Under the pieces are notes generated by a model. The model was not told the origin of the DNA and made no database searches. It was given only the letters and a program-made list of their open reading frames with translations. A stretch of 17,935 nucleotides of DNA. Origin: CAYJPV01 sp964396055. Its GTDB lineage: Bacteria > Acidobacteriota > Vicinamibacteria > Vicinamibacterales > JAKQTR01. Numbering within the stretch: position 1 is the first letter of the stretch; each line of letters opens with the position of its first letter. Location: NCBI GenBank assembly GCA_964396055.1, contig CAYNDV010000091.1, positions 1-17,935 on the forward strand, in the 5' to 3' direction. Both the position numbers and the translations under genes were made by a program. Positions 7,790-13,858 of this stretch are shown in pieces.

Positions 7790-7815
7790 TACCGGAAGTC
7801 GGCGTCAATCCGGTA
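7790..7815. promoter_or_regulatory. 7-bp inverted repeat upstream of KAS III
   Basis: TACCGGA (7790-7796) and TCCGGTA (7809-7815) are perfect reverse complements separated by 12 nt. They lie in the 90-bp spacer between the DUF4349 stop and the KAS III start. TTGACG on the minus strand (7808-7803) falls inside the loop and could be a -35 element, but no good -10 sits at the right distance. It may be an operator or a weak terminator of the upstream gene; short length keeps this tentative. Confidence 0.25.
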
Positions 7816-7827
7816 ACTCGGGGCCCC

Positions 7828-8691
7828 TCACCGGCCCACAGACCTCCGTCTGGTCCGGATCGCCTTCCACAGCCGCCAGACCACCCACAGCACCAGCCAG
7901 GCCGGGACGATCACGCCAAGGGCGGCGATGAACCAGGCCACGGTCGACACGAGGTTCTGGCCGGCCTGCAGGATCGCGTCGCCGAGCGTGTCGACAACGC
8001 CGCCGCCCGACCCGGTGATGGCCGGCCGCGGCTCGTGCAGTTCGACGGTGAGCGTCGAGAAGGCCACGCGGTTGTCCCAGAACCGCTTCCGCCCCTCCAG
8101 TTCGTCGATCTCGCCGCGCACGCGGGCCACCTCGCGCTCCACCTCCACCAGGTCCGACACCTTGTTCCCGGGCTTGTCGAGCAGCGCCAGCAGCCGGGTT
8201 TCGAGCTGCTGCTGGTTGCGCAGGCGGATCTCAAGATTGAAGTACTGCTCCGTGATGTCGTCGGCCGTGACGTTGACGGACTCGGCCTTACCGAGCTGCT
8301 GGAAGAGCGTCAGGGCGGCGTCCAGGCGGCCCGCCGGCAGCCGGCAGGTCATCGACGCCCGGCGGGCGCCGAACTCGTCCTTGTCCTGCGACTCACCAGT
8401 GATGTAGCCGCCGGCCTTTTCGGTCTCGGACCTGATGCGTCCGAGCGCCTCGTCGAGGCGGGCGACCTCGAGGGTCAGCGATCCGTTGCGGATGATCTTG
8501 CGGTCAGCAGGCACGGCCACAGGGTTGGCGGTCTGCGGCGCCTCGCCGCCAGACGAAGGCGCCGGGGGCGGGGCCATGGCCATGCGCATCTCGGCGGCAG
8601 GCTCGGCCTGACCGCCACTACGAGGGCCGGCTTCGCGTGCGCAGGCGCACGACACGATCAGGAGAACGGCAAGGCACACGCGGCGCGTCAT
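7828..8691 (-). CDS. DUF4349 domain putative lipoprotein
   Basis: 287 residues with a lipoprotein-type signal, lipobox LIVSC giving C15. ATG at 8691 has AAGGAG 7 nt upstream (8699-8704). After a Pro/Ala/Gly-rich linker (20-60), residues 65-220 match DUF4349: 'KIIRNGSLTLEVARLDEAL', 'TEKAGGYI', a long helical segment around 150-205 likely to be a coiled coil, and 'FSTLTVELHE'. A membrane segment follows at about 247-275 with a basic tail. DUF4349 proteins are envelope proteins of unknown function; some carry the same lipobox plus C-terminal membrane helix layout. The gene lies 90 bp upstream of the KAS III gene on the same strand and shares a divergent promoter region with the NfeD operon. The domain is clear; its role is unknown. 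Confidence 0.85.
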   Translation of the reverse strand: MTRRVCLAVLLIVSCACAREAGPRSGGQAEPAAEMRMAMAPPPAPSSGGEAPQTANPVAVPADRKIIRNGSLTLEVARLDEALGRIRSETEKAGGYITGESQDKDEFGARRASMTCRLPAGRLDAALTLFQQLGKAESVNVTADDITEQYFNLEIRLRNQQQLETRLLALLDKPGNKVSDLVEVEREVARVRGEIDELEGRKRFWDNRVAFSTLTVELHEPRPAITGSGGGVVDTLGDAILQAGQNLVSTVAWFIAALGVIVPAWLVLWVVWRLWKAIRTRRRSVGR

Positions 8692-8740
8692 GGCGGCGCT
8701 CCTTCGAAGACGCGGCGGACCGGCCCGCCGGACGTGGCCG

Positions 8741-8746
8741 ATTCTA
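8741..8746 (-). promoter_or_regulatory. Candidate -10 box for the DUF4349 gene
   Basis: TAGAAT on the minus strand, about 50 bp before the ATG. Upstream GTGACT (8767-8762) could act as a poor -35 at 15-bp spacing; this overlaps the 8759-8788 palindrome, which would therefore cover the promoter. Confidence 0.35.
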
Positions 8747-8758
8747 CCGCGAACCGGC

Positions 8759-8788
8759 GCCAGTCACCGGCCCGCGCGGGTGACTGGC
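8759..8788. promoter_or_regulatory. 10-bp perfect inverted repeat in divergent promoter region (candidate operator)
   Basis: GCCAGTCACC (8759-8768) and GGTGACTGGC (8779-8788) are exact reverse complements with a 10-nt spacer, so half-site centres lie 20 bp apart, about two helical turns. The site is between the TAGAAT box of the minus-strand gene and the TTGCGG element of the plus-strand operon. This is where a dimeric repressor could control both. Confidence 0.5.
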
Positions 8789-8798
8789 CGATGCCGCC

Positions 8799-8828
8799 TT
8801 GCGGGTGGCCGGGACGGTGCCCCATAAT
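8799..8828 (+). promoter_or_regulatory. Candidate promoter of the nfeD-SPFH operon
   Basis: TTGCGG (8799-8804), 18-bp spacer, CATAAT (8823-8828), located about 40 bp before the NfeD start. It resembles a housekeeping-sigma promoter and is one of few AT-rich spots in the region. Confidence 0.45.
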
Positions 8829-8870
8829 CAGGCCGCGTCCTCGGAAAGGGGCGCGGGAAGGTGCGCACGT

Positions 8871-9305
8871 ATGCTCTGGTGGCACTGGGCGGTGCTCGGT
8901 CTGGTCCTGGCCGGCCTCGAGATCCTGACGCCGGGGGGCTTCTACATCCTGTTCTTCGGCCTGGGCGCGCTGCTGGTCGCGTTCCTGACGCTGGTGGGCG
9001 CCGGCGGGCCGCTCTGGTTCCAGCTGCTGCTCTTCACGGTCTTCTCCATCGTCAGCCTGGCGGTGTTCCGCAATCCGCTGCTGCGCATGATGCAGAAGAA
9101 GACGGCCGGGGCGTCCACGATCGACAAGCTGGTGGGCGAACTGGCCATTCCGACGGCGGTTATTCCCGCCGGCGAGGTCGGCAAGGCCGAACTGCGGGGC
9201 ACCTCGTGGACCGCGCGCAACGGGGGCTCCCAGATCCTGCCGGTGGGCTGCCGCTGCCGGGTCACGAAGGTGGACGGGCTGGTCATCACGATCGAAGCCG
9301 AATGA
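8871..9305 (+). CDS. NfeD family membrane protein
   Basis: 144 residues. ATG at 8871 is preceded by GGAAGG; an in-frame codon at 8799 lies inside the candidate promoter and was rejected. Three hydrophobic segments (about 5-18, 22-42 and 50-67) are followed by a cytoplasmic OB-fold domain (about 80-144) with 'GEVGKAELRGTSW' and 'VGCRCRVTKVDGLVITIEA', the classic short NfeD form. NfeD proteins pair with SPFH/stomatin proteins in membrane microdomains, as ybbJ does with qmcA in E. coli. That partner is encoded 9 bp downstream, so an operon is nearly certain. The first gene of this operon is divergent to the DUF4349 gene. Confidence 0.9.
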   Translation: MLWWHWAVLGLVLAGLEILTPGGFYILFFGLGALLVAFLTLVGAGGPLWFQLLLFTVFSIVSLAVFRNPLLRMMQKKTAGASTIDKLVGELAIPTAVIPAGEVGKAELRGTSWTARNGGSQILPVGCRCRVTKVDGLVITIEAE

Positions 9306-9314
9306 GGTGACGTC

Positions 9315-10235
9315 ATGAGTGGTGCGCTGATTGTCTTCGTCGCTCTCGCCGTCCTGGCGCTGATCATCCTCTTCAAGACGGCGGTCGTGGTGCCGCAGCA
9401 GACGGCCGTGGTCGTCGAGCGCCTCGGGAAGTTCGCCGGCACGCTGGACGCGGGGTTCCACATCCTGGTGCCGTTCGTGGACGTGATCCGCTACCGGCAC
9501 ACGCTGAAGGAACAGGCCCTCGACATCCCGGCCCAGGTGTGCATCACGCGCGACAACGTGCAGGTCGGCGTGGACGGCGTACTCTACCTCAAGGTGCTGA
9601 ACCCCGAGCGGGCGTCCTACGGGATCAGCAACTACCTGTTCGCGATCACGCAGCTGGCCCAGACCACGCTGCGCAGCGAGATCGGCAAGATCGACCTGGA
9701 CAAGACGTTCGAGGAACGGACCAACATCAACATCGCGGTGGTCACCGAGCTCGACAAGGCCACCGAGTCGTGGGGCATCAAGGTCCTGCGCTACGAGATC
9801 AAGAACATCACGCCGCCGGCCGACGTGCTGGCCGCCATGGAAAAGCAGATGCGGGCGGAACGGGAGAAGCGGGCCGTGATCCTGCAGTCCGAGGGCGCCC
9901 GCGACGCCAACATCAACAACGCCGAGGGCGAGAAGCAGCAGGTGATCAAGGCCTCGGAGGCCCGGCGTCAACAGCAGATCAACGAGGCGGAAGGCCAGGC
10001 CTCGGCGATCCTGGCCGTCGCGAAGGCCACGGCCGAGGGCATCCGCCAGGTGGCGGCCGCCATCGAGACCCCGGGCGGCCACGAAGCCGTCCGCCTGCGC
10101 GTGGCCGAGCAGTACGTGGGTCAGTTCGGCGAGCTGGCCAAGGGCAGCACGAACCTCGTCCTGCCGGCCAACGTGGCCGATGTGGGCGCGATGGTGGCCC
10201 TGGCGATGAACGTGTTCAATCAGAACAAGGGCTAG
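9315..10235 (+). CDS. SPFH/Band 7 (stomatin, QmcA-like) membrane protein
   Basis: 306 residues. ATG at 9315 has GAGG 7 nt upstream. Residues 4-23 form an N-terminal membrane anchor. The Band 7 domain (about 25-190) shows 'TAVVVERLGKFAGTLDAGFH', 'QALDIPAQVCITRDNVQVGV' and 'SEIGKIDLDKTFEERTNIN'. A charged coiled-coil stretch (about 190-250, rich in Ala, Glu, Gln and Lys) drives oligomerisation in the family. Such proteins form ring-like cages or rafts in the inner membrane and act with NfeD and proteases in membrane quality control. Length is typical. It is followed 28 bp later by an iron-sulfur protein gene on the same strand. Confidence 0.93.
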   Translation: MSGALIVFVALAVLALIILFKTAVVVPQQTAVVVERLGKFAGTLDAGFHILVPFVDVIRYRHTLKEQALDIPAQVCITRDNVQVGVDGVLYLKVLNPERASYGISNYLFAITQLAQTTLRSEIGKIDLDKTFEERTNINIAVVTELDKATESWGIKVLRYEIKNITPPADVLAAMEKQMRAEREKRAVILQSEGARDANINNAEGEKQQVIKASEARRQQQINEAEGQASAILAVAKATAEGIRQVAAAIETPGGHEAVRLRVAEQYVGQFGELAKGSTNLVLPANVADVGAMVALAMNVFNQNKG

Positions 10236-10263
10236 GAACTCGCGAGGAGCCGCGGGCCGGCGT

Positions 10264-11541
10264 ATGGCGCATCTGACATCACGGTCGGGTTACCGCCAAC
10301 TGGTGGAGCGTCTGAACCAGTTCCCGCAGGGTGCGCCGCCGTCGGACCTGCTGTATCGAATCCTGTCGCTGCTCGTCAGCGAACGTGAAGCGGGCCTGGT
10401 GGCGCAACTGCCCATCAGGCCCTTCACGGCCGCCAGGGCCGCGCGCGTCTGGCGGATGCCGGAGGCCGAGGCCCGGACGATCCTGGACACGCTGGCCTCG
10501 CGCGCCATCCTGCTCGACGTGGGGCAGGATGGCGCGTCGGTGTACGTGCTGCCGCCGCCGATGGCTGGATTCTTCGAGTTCTCCCTCATGCGCGTGCGCG
10601 GCGATGTCGACCAGCACGCGCTCTCGGAGCTCTTCTATCAGTACCTCACGGTCGAAGAGGACTTCATCAAGGCCCTCTTCACGCGCGGCGAGACCCAGCT
10701 GGGCCGCGCCTTCGTCCACGAACCCGTGCTCACGACGGACCTGGCCCTCCACGTGCTCGACTACGAGCGCGCCAGCCACGTCATCACGTCGGCTGCGGAC
10801 ATGGGCGTCGGCGTCTGCTACTGCCGCCACAAGATGCAGCACGTGGGCCGGGCCTGCGACGCGCCGCTGGACATCTGCATGACGTTCGGCGGGACGGCCC
10901 GTTCGCTCATCGCCCACGGCTTCGCCCGCCGCGTCGACGCCGCCGAGGGCCTCGACCTGCTGCAGCAGGCCCGCGACCGCCGGCTCGTGCAGTTCGGCGA
11001 GAACGTGCGCGAGCGCGTGGCCTTCATCTGTAACTGCTGCGGGTGCTGCTGCGAGGCGATGATTGCCGCCAGGCGGTTCAGCACGCTGCACCCCGTCCAC
11101 ACCACCAACTTCCTCCCGGTGGTCGACGCCAGCGCCTGCACGGGCTGCGGCCTGTGCGTGAGCGCGTGCCCCGTGGGCGCCATCGGTCTCGTGTCAGCCC
11201 AGGACCCGCACAAGCCGAAGAAGAAGGCCGCTCGGCTGACCGAAGACGCCTGCCTCGGCTGCGGCGTGTGCGTGGCGGCCTGCGCGAAGGGGCACCTGCG
11301 CCTGGAAGCGCGCCCGCAGCGCGTGATCACCCCACTCGATTCGGCGCACCGGACGGTCGTCATGGCCATCGAGCGGGGCACGCTGCAGTACCTCATCGCC
11401 GACACCCAGGCCCTGGCCAGCCACCGCGCCATGGCCGCCATCCTGGGCGTCATCCTCAAGCTGCCGCCGGTCAAGCAGGCGCTCGCCAGCCGCCAGCTGC
11501 AGTCACGCTACCTCGAGGCGATCATCGCCAGGCGGCACTGA
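10264..11541 (+). CDS. Cysteine-rich 4Fe-4S ferredoxin-domain protein
   Basis: 425 residues. The first ~180 residues lack cysteine and include a winged-helix-like segment around 54-85. A first cysteine group is C185-x-C187, C198 and C205; a second is very dense, C256-x-CC-x-CCC (256-263, 'CNCCGCCCEAM'). Two classic ferredoxin motifs follow, C292xxCxxCxxxC302P and C330xxCxxCxxxC340, each able to hold a 4Fe-4S cluster. A ~85-residue tail without cysteine closes the protein. It is soluble and is probably an electron carrier or a redox-sensing protein; the partner is not evident. It may be co-transcribed with NfeD and the SPFH gene (28-bp spacing, GAGGAG about 14 nt before ATG, a long spacing). 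The family is known from genome annotations but I cannot give a pathway. The stop codon is directly followed by a heptamer repeat array. Confidence 0.82.
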   Translation: MAHLTSRSGYRQLVERLNQFPQGAPPSDLLYRILSLLVSEREAGLVAQLPIRPFTAARAARVWRMPEAEARTILDTLASRAILLDVGQDGASVYVLPPPMAGFFEFSLMRVRGDVDQHALSELFYQYLTVEEDFIKALFTRGETQLGRAFVHEPVLTTDLALHVLDYERASHVITSAADMGVGVCYCRHKMQHVGRACDAPLDICMTFGGTARSLIAHGFARRVDAAEGLDLLQQARDRRLVQFGENVRERVAFICNCCGCCCEAMIAARRFSTLHPVHTTNFLPVVDASACTGCGLCVSACPVGAIGLVSAQDPHKPKKKAARLTEDACLGCGVCVAACAKGHLRLEARPQRVITPLDSAHRTVVMAIERGTLQYLIADTQALASHRAMAAILGVILKLPPVKQALASRQLQSRYLEAIIARRH

Positions 11542-11685
11542 GGTTCACGGTTCGCGGTTCNNNNNNNNNNNNNNNNNNNNNNNNNNNNNNNNNNNNNNNN
11601 NNNNNNNNNNNNNNNNNNNNNNNNNNNNNNNNNNNNNNNNNNNNNNNNNNNNNNNNNNNNGTTCGCGGTTCGCGGTTCGCGGTTC
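11542..11685. repeat. Tandem heptamer array (GGTTCGC)n with assembly gap
   Basis: Left of the gap: GGTTCAC, GGTTCGC and GGTTC (11542-11560), starting on the base after the stop codon at 11541. Right of the gap: GTTCGCG repeated three times plus GTTC (11661-11685). The period is seven on both sides. The 100 N between them (11561-11660) is not a measured length. Confidence 0.85.
11561..11660. other. Assembly gap (100 N) inside the heptamer array
   Basis: Exactly 100 N with the same seven-base repeat on both sides. If the array is uninterrupted, the true missing length is 3 + 7n bases. Other sequence inside cannot be excluded. Confidence 0.95.
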
Positions 11686-11691
11686 AGAGTG

Positions 11692-11737
11692 CAGCGTGAC
11701 AGCGTGATCCCTTCTTGCTTCTTGCTTCTTGCTTCTG
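11692..11737 (+). repeat. Dispersed 46-bp repeat, copy 1, with (TTCTTGC)3
   Basis: Begins with CAGCGTGA twice in tandem, then TCCC and three TTCTTGC heptamers ending TTCTG. The whole 46 bp is identical to 17883-17928. Here it is followed by ACAAA and a CCCCGAG/CCCCACG array. Confidence 0.9.
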
Positions 11738-11742
11738 ACAAA

Positions 11743-11773
11743 CCCCGAGCCCCACGCCCCGAGCCCCACGCCC
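11743..11773. repeat. Alternating heptamer array CCCCGAG / CCCCACG
   Basis: CCCCGAG, CCCCACG, CCCCGAG, CCCCACG and CCC, ending against the stop codon (CTA on this strand, 11774-11776) of the minus-strand GTPase. The related inverted copy after nadE keeps this order: TTCTTGC units, TTCTGAC, then CCCC-type units. Confidence 0.85.
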
Positions 11774-12751
11774 CTACTCGTGAATCTCCACCACATCCCC
11801 GTCAGCCAGCACGTGGTGCCTGTCAACGGACTGGCCGTCGAAGACGCCTGCCCCCCAGCAGCGCGCGTGGGTCATGCGTTCCGCCAGTTCGAGGTGGATC
11901 CGCACGGCCAGGTCGGCGATGGTGCCGCCGCGCGGCAGCGTGAAGGGACGCTGGCGGTCGGGCGGCTTGCCCGGCTGCTTGGTGTAGACGCGGACGACGT
12001 CGAAAGCCCTGAACGTGGTGGCGCGCAGCGCGTCCAGGCCCTCGCCTGTCGTGGCGGAAACGCCCGCGAGCGTCCAGGGCCGGTCCAGCAGTTCCTGCAG
12101 GATCGGGAGCGAGTCGCGGACGCCGGGCTTGTCGATCCCCGTCACGACCAGCACGGCGGGCTTCTGGACGGACGCCGAGAGGTAGCTGGCCACCGTGCCG
12201 GCCGGGTACACGCCGATGTTGCGCGTCGTCAACACGCGGGCCAGCTCGTCGTACTCCTCGAGTTCGCGCTCGCCGTCGATCACCAGCCACAGCAGGTCCG
12301 CGTACCGCACCAGGTCGAACACCCACGGCTCGGTGTGCTGCTCTGAGATCGGCGGCAGGTCCACCAACTGGAACGCGATGTCCTCGAAGGCCATCATGCC
12401 CGGCACCGGCTCGCGCGTCGTGAACGGGAATTCGCCGACGGCCGGCGTGGCGTGGGTCAGCGCGCGCACCAGCGACGACTTGCCGGCATTGGGCGGCCCG
12501 GCCAGCGCCACCTGCCCCGCGCCCTCGCGGGGCACGATGTAGCTGAAGCCGCCCTTCGAGCCCTTCCTGCCGCTCTCTTTCCGCACCTTCGCGATGCGGC
12601 TCTTGAGATCGGCCTGCATGTGATCGGTGCCCTTGTGCTTCGGGATGACCCGCAGCATCTCTTCCAACGCCGCCAGTTTCTCGTCCGGCGTGCGGGCCGC
12701 ACGCAGGCGATCCTCGGCACGCCGGTACTCAGGACTCAGGTTGGCAGGCAC
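11774..12751 (-). CDS. DRG/Obg-like GTPase with C-terminal TGS domain
   Basis: 325 residues from GTG at 12751, chosen because 'MPANLSPEYRRAEDRLRAA' and 'IPKHKGTDHMQADLKSRI' are the conserved N terminus of this family. G1 is GPPNAGKSS (85-93), switch I FPFTT (108-112), G3 DLPP (131-134) and G5 SATTGEG (232-238). At G4 the expected NKxD/TKxD reads TGID (204-207), lacking the lysine, which may weaken guanine binding or change specificity. Residues ~252-325 are a TGS domain ('RPFTLPRGGTIADLAVRIH'). Relatives are linked to ribosomes and translation; a specific role here is not known. Its first 23 nt overlap the 3' end of the upstream GHMP kinase gene, so translational coupling is likely. The stop abuts a heptamer array. 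Confidence 0.88.
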   Translation of the reverse strand: MPANLSPEYRRAEDRLRAARTPDEKLAALEEMLRVIPKHKGTDHMQADLKSRIAKVRKESGRKGSKGGFSYIVPREGAGQVALAGPPNAGKSSLVRALTHATPAVGEFPFTTREPVPGMMAFEDIAFQLVDLPPISEQHTEPWVFDLVRYADLLWLVIDGERELEEYDELARVLTTRNIGVYPAGTVASYLSASVQKPAVLVVTGIDKPGVRDSLPILQELLDRPWTLAGVSATTGEGLDALRATTFRAFDVVRVYTKQPGKPPDRQRPFTLPRGGTIADLAVRIHLELAERMTHARCWGAGVFDGQSVDRHHVLADGDVVEIHE

Positions 12752-13793
12752 TGTCGCGCACCACGAGGCCCTCACGGGCCAGTTGCACGGGAATGACGGA
12801 CCACGCGGAACCTGCCGCGCACACCCCCTGCGCCACGGCGGCGGCGCCCGCGGCGGAACCCGCAAGCAGGGTCACCGATCCGCCCCCGCCCCCGGCGCCG
12901 TTGATCTTCCACCCGATGGCGCCGGCGGCGCGCGCGGCGCGGATGACGGCCTCGGCCTCGGCGTCCACGAGGGCCGGGTGCAGACGGCGCTGCGCCGCGG
13001 TGTTCGCCCGCAGGGCGGCGGCCAGGGCCCCGAAGTCCCGCTCGCGCACGGCGTCACGTGCGTCGGCCGCCGCCTGCCGCAGGGCCTGGATGGCTGCGTG
13101 GGTCGGGCCGATGCCCGCCACCTCGCGGATGACGGCGTCGTGGATCTCGGTGGACCGGTGCCCCCGTCCCAGATACACGAGTACGAGCCTCGCCTCCAGT
13201 TCGCGCAGCCACGGCTCGGGCGCGTCGAGGGGCGTGACGGCGGCCTCCGGATACGCGTGGATGTCCACGTAGTTGATGCCGCCGTGGGCAGCCGCCAGTT
13301 GATCCTGCACGCCGCTCTGCTGCCCGAGCAGCCCGGTCTCGACCGCGTGGGCGGCCCGGGCCACGTCGCCAGGCGCCAGCGGCAGCCCGCGCAGGCACCG
13401 CAGGGCGGCCACGATCGCGACGACCACCGCGCCGGACGTCCCTGTGGAGGCTCCCGGCGGCATCGCCGAATGGAGCGTCAGGCACACGGCCGTTCCATCC
13501 GGGATGCCGACCGATTCGATCGCCGCCTCGATCAGGGCGTGGCGCCCCCAGGGACGCGTGCCGGGTTCGAACGAAAACCGGTCGCCGAAGTTCTCGGCAT
13601 CCACGACGACACACGGCTGGCCTGCCTCCCTGGCGCGCGCCTGCGCCACCACGTGCACGCCGGGCGTCACCGCGATGTGGAAGACGGCGCCATGCCGGGC
13701 GAACCACGTGTCGGTCCACCCGCCGCAGTCGCAGATGCGCGTGGGCGCAGATGCCCGGATGGTGCGTGCCGCCGCCGCCGACGTGCCATTCAT
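12729..13793 (-). CDS. GHMP-family sugar kinase (HddA/fucokinase-like)
   Basis: 354 residues from ATG at 13793 (GGAGG lies 13 nt upstream, a long spacing). GHMP motif 1 is 'PTRICDCGGWTDTW' (17-30), motif 2 'PPGASTGTSGA' (112-122) forms the ATP phosphate loop, and motif 3 'INGAGGGGGS' (298-306) closes the active site. 'SGVQDQLAAAHGGINYVD' (160-177) is the GxQDQ signature shared with D-glycero-D-manno-heptose 7-phosphate kinase and L-fucokinase, pointing to a sugar or sugar-phosphate as substrate. No sugar pathway neighbours are present, so the exact substrate is open. The gene overlaps the downstream GTPase by 23 nt and is divergent from the M1 peptidase, 65 bp away. Confidence 0.85.
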   Translation of the reverse strand: MNGTSAAAARTIRASAPTRICDCGGWTDTWFARHGAVFHIAVTPGVHVVAQARAREAGQPCVVVDAENFGDRFSFEPGTRPWGRHALIEAAIESVGIPDGTAVCLTLHSAMPPGASTGTSGAVVVAIVAALRCLRGLPLAPGDVARAAHAVETGLLGQQSGVQDQLAAAHGGINYVDIHAYPEAAVTPLDAPEPWLRELEARLVLVYLGRGHRSTEIHDAVIREVAGIGPTHAAIQALRQAAADARDAVRERDFGALAAALRANTAAQRRLHPALVDAEAEAVIRAARAAGAIGWKINGAGGGGGSVTLLAGSAAGAAAVAQGVCAAGSAWSVIPVQLAREGLVVRDSACQPES

Positions 13794-13796
13794 GCG

Positions 13797-13851
13797 TTCG
13801 ACTCTGCCTCCGCTCTGCGGTAGGATGCGCCTGAGCACCCCATCCAGGGAG
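13797..13851 (+). promoter_or_regulatory. Candidate promoter and RBS of the M1 peptidase
   Basis: TAGGAT at 13821-13826 is a reasonable -10, with TTCGAC at 13797-13802 as a weak -35 at 18-bp spacing. AGGGAG (13846-13851) lies 7 nt before ATG 13859 and fixes that start. Confidence 0.4.
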
Positions 13852-13858
13852 ACCCCTG

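Noticed and set aside
6412..8928. Plus-strand open frame (838 codons) across the KAS III and DUF4349 genes
   Set aside because: It spans three real minus-strand features and their spacers, has low-complexity Arg/His/Val composition, and shows no domain.
11542..11773. CRISPR array or small RNA gene in the repeat-rich spacer
   Set aside because: Units are contiguous seven-base repeats without unique spacers of constant length, and there are no cas genes; no tRNA or RNA fold other than repeat hairpins was seen.
12752..12865. Longer N terminus for the TGS GTPase (start at 12865)
   Set aside because: The extension is read through the kinase coding sequence and is not family-like; 'MPANLSPEY' at 12751 is the conserved start.
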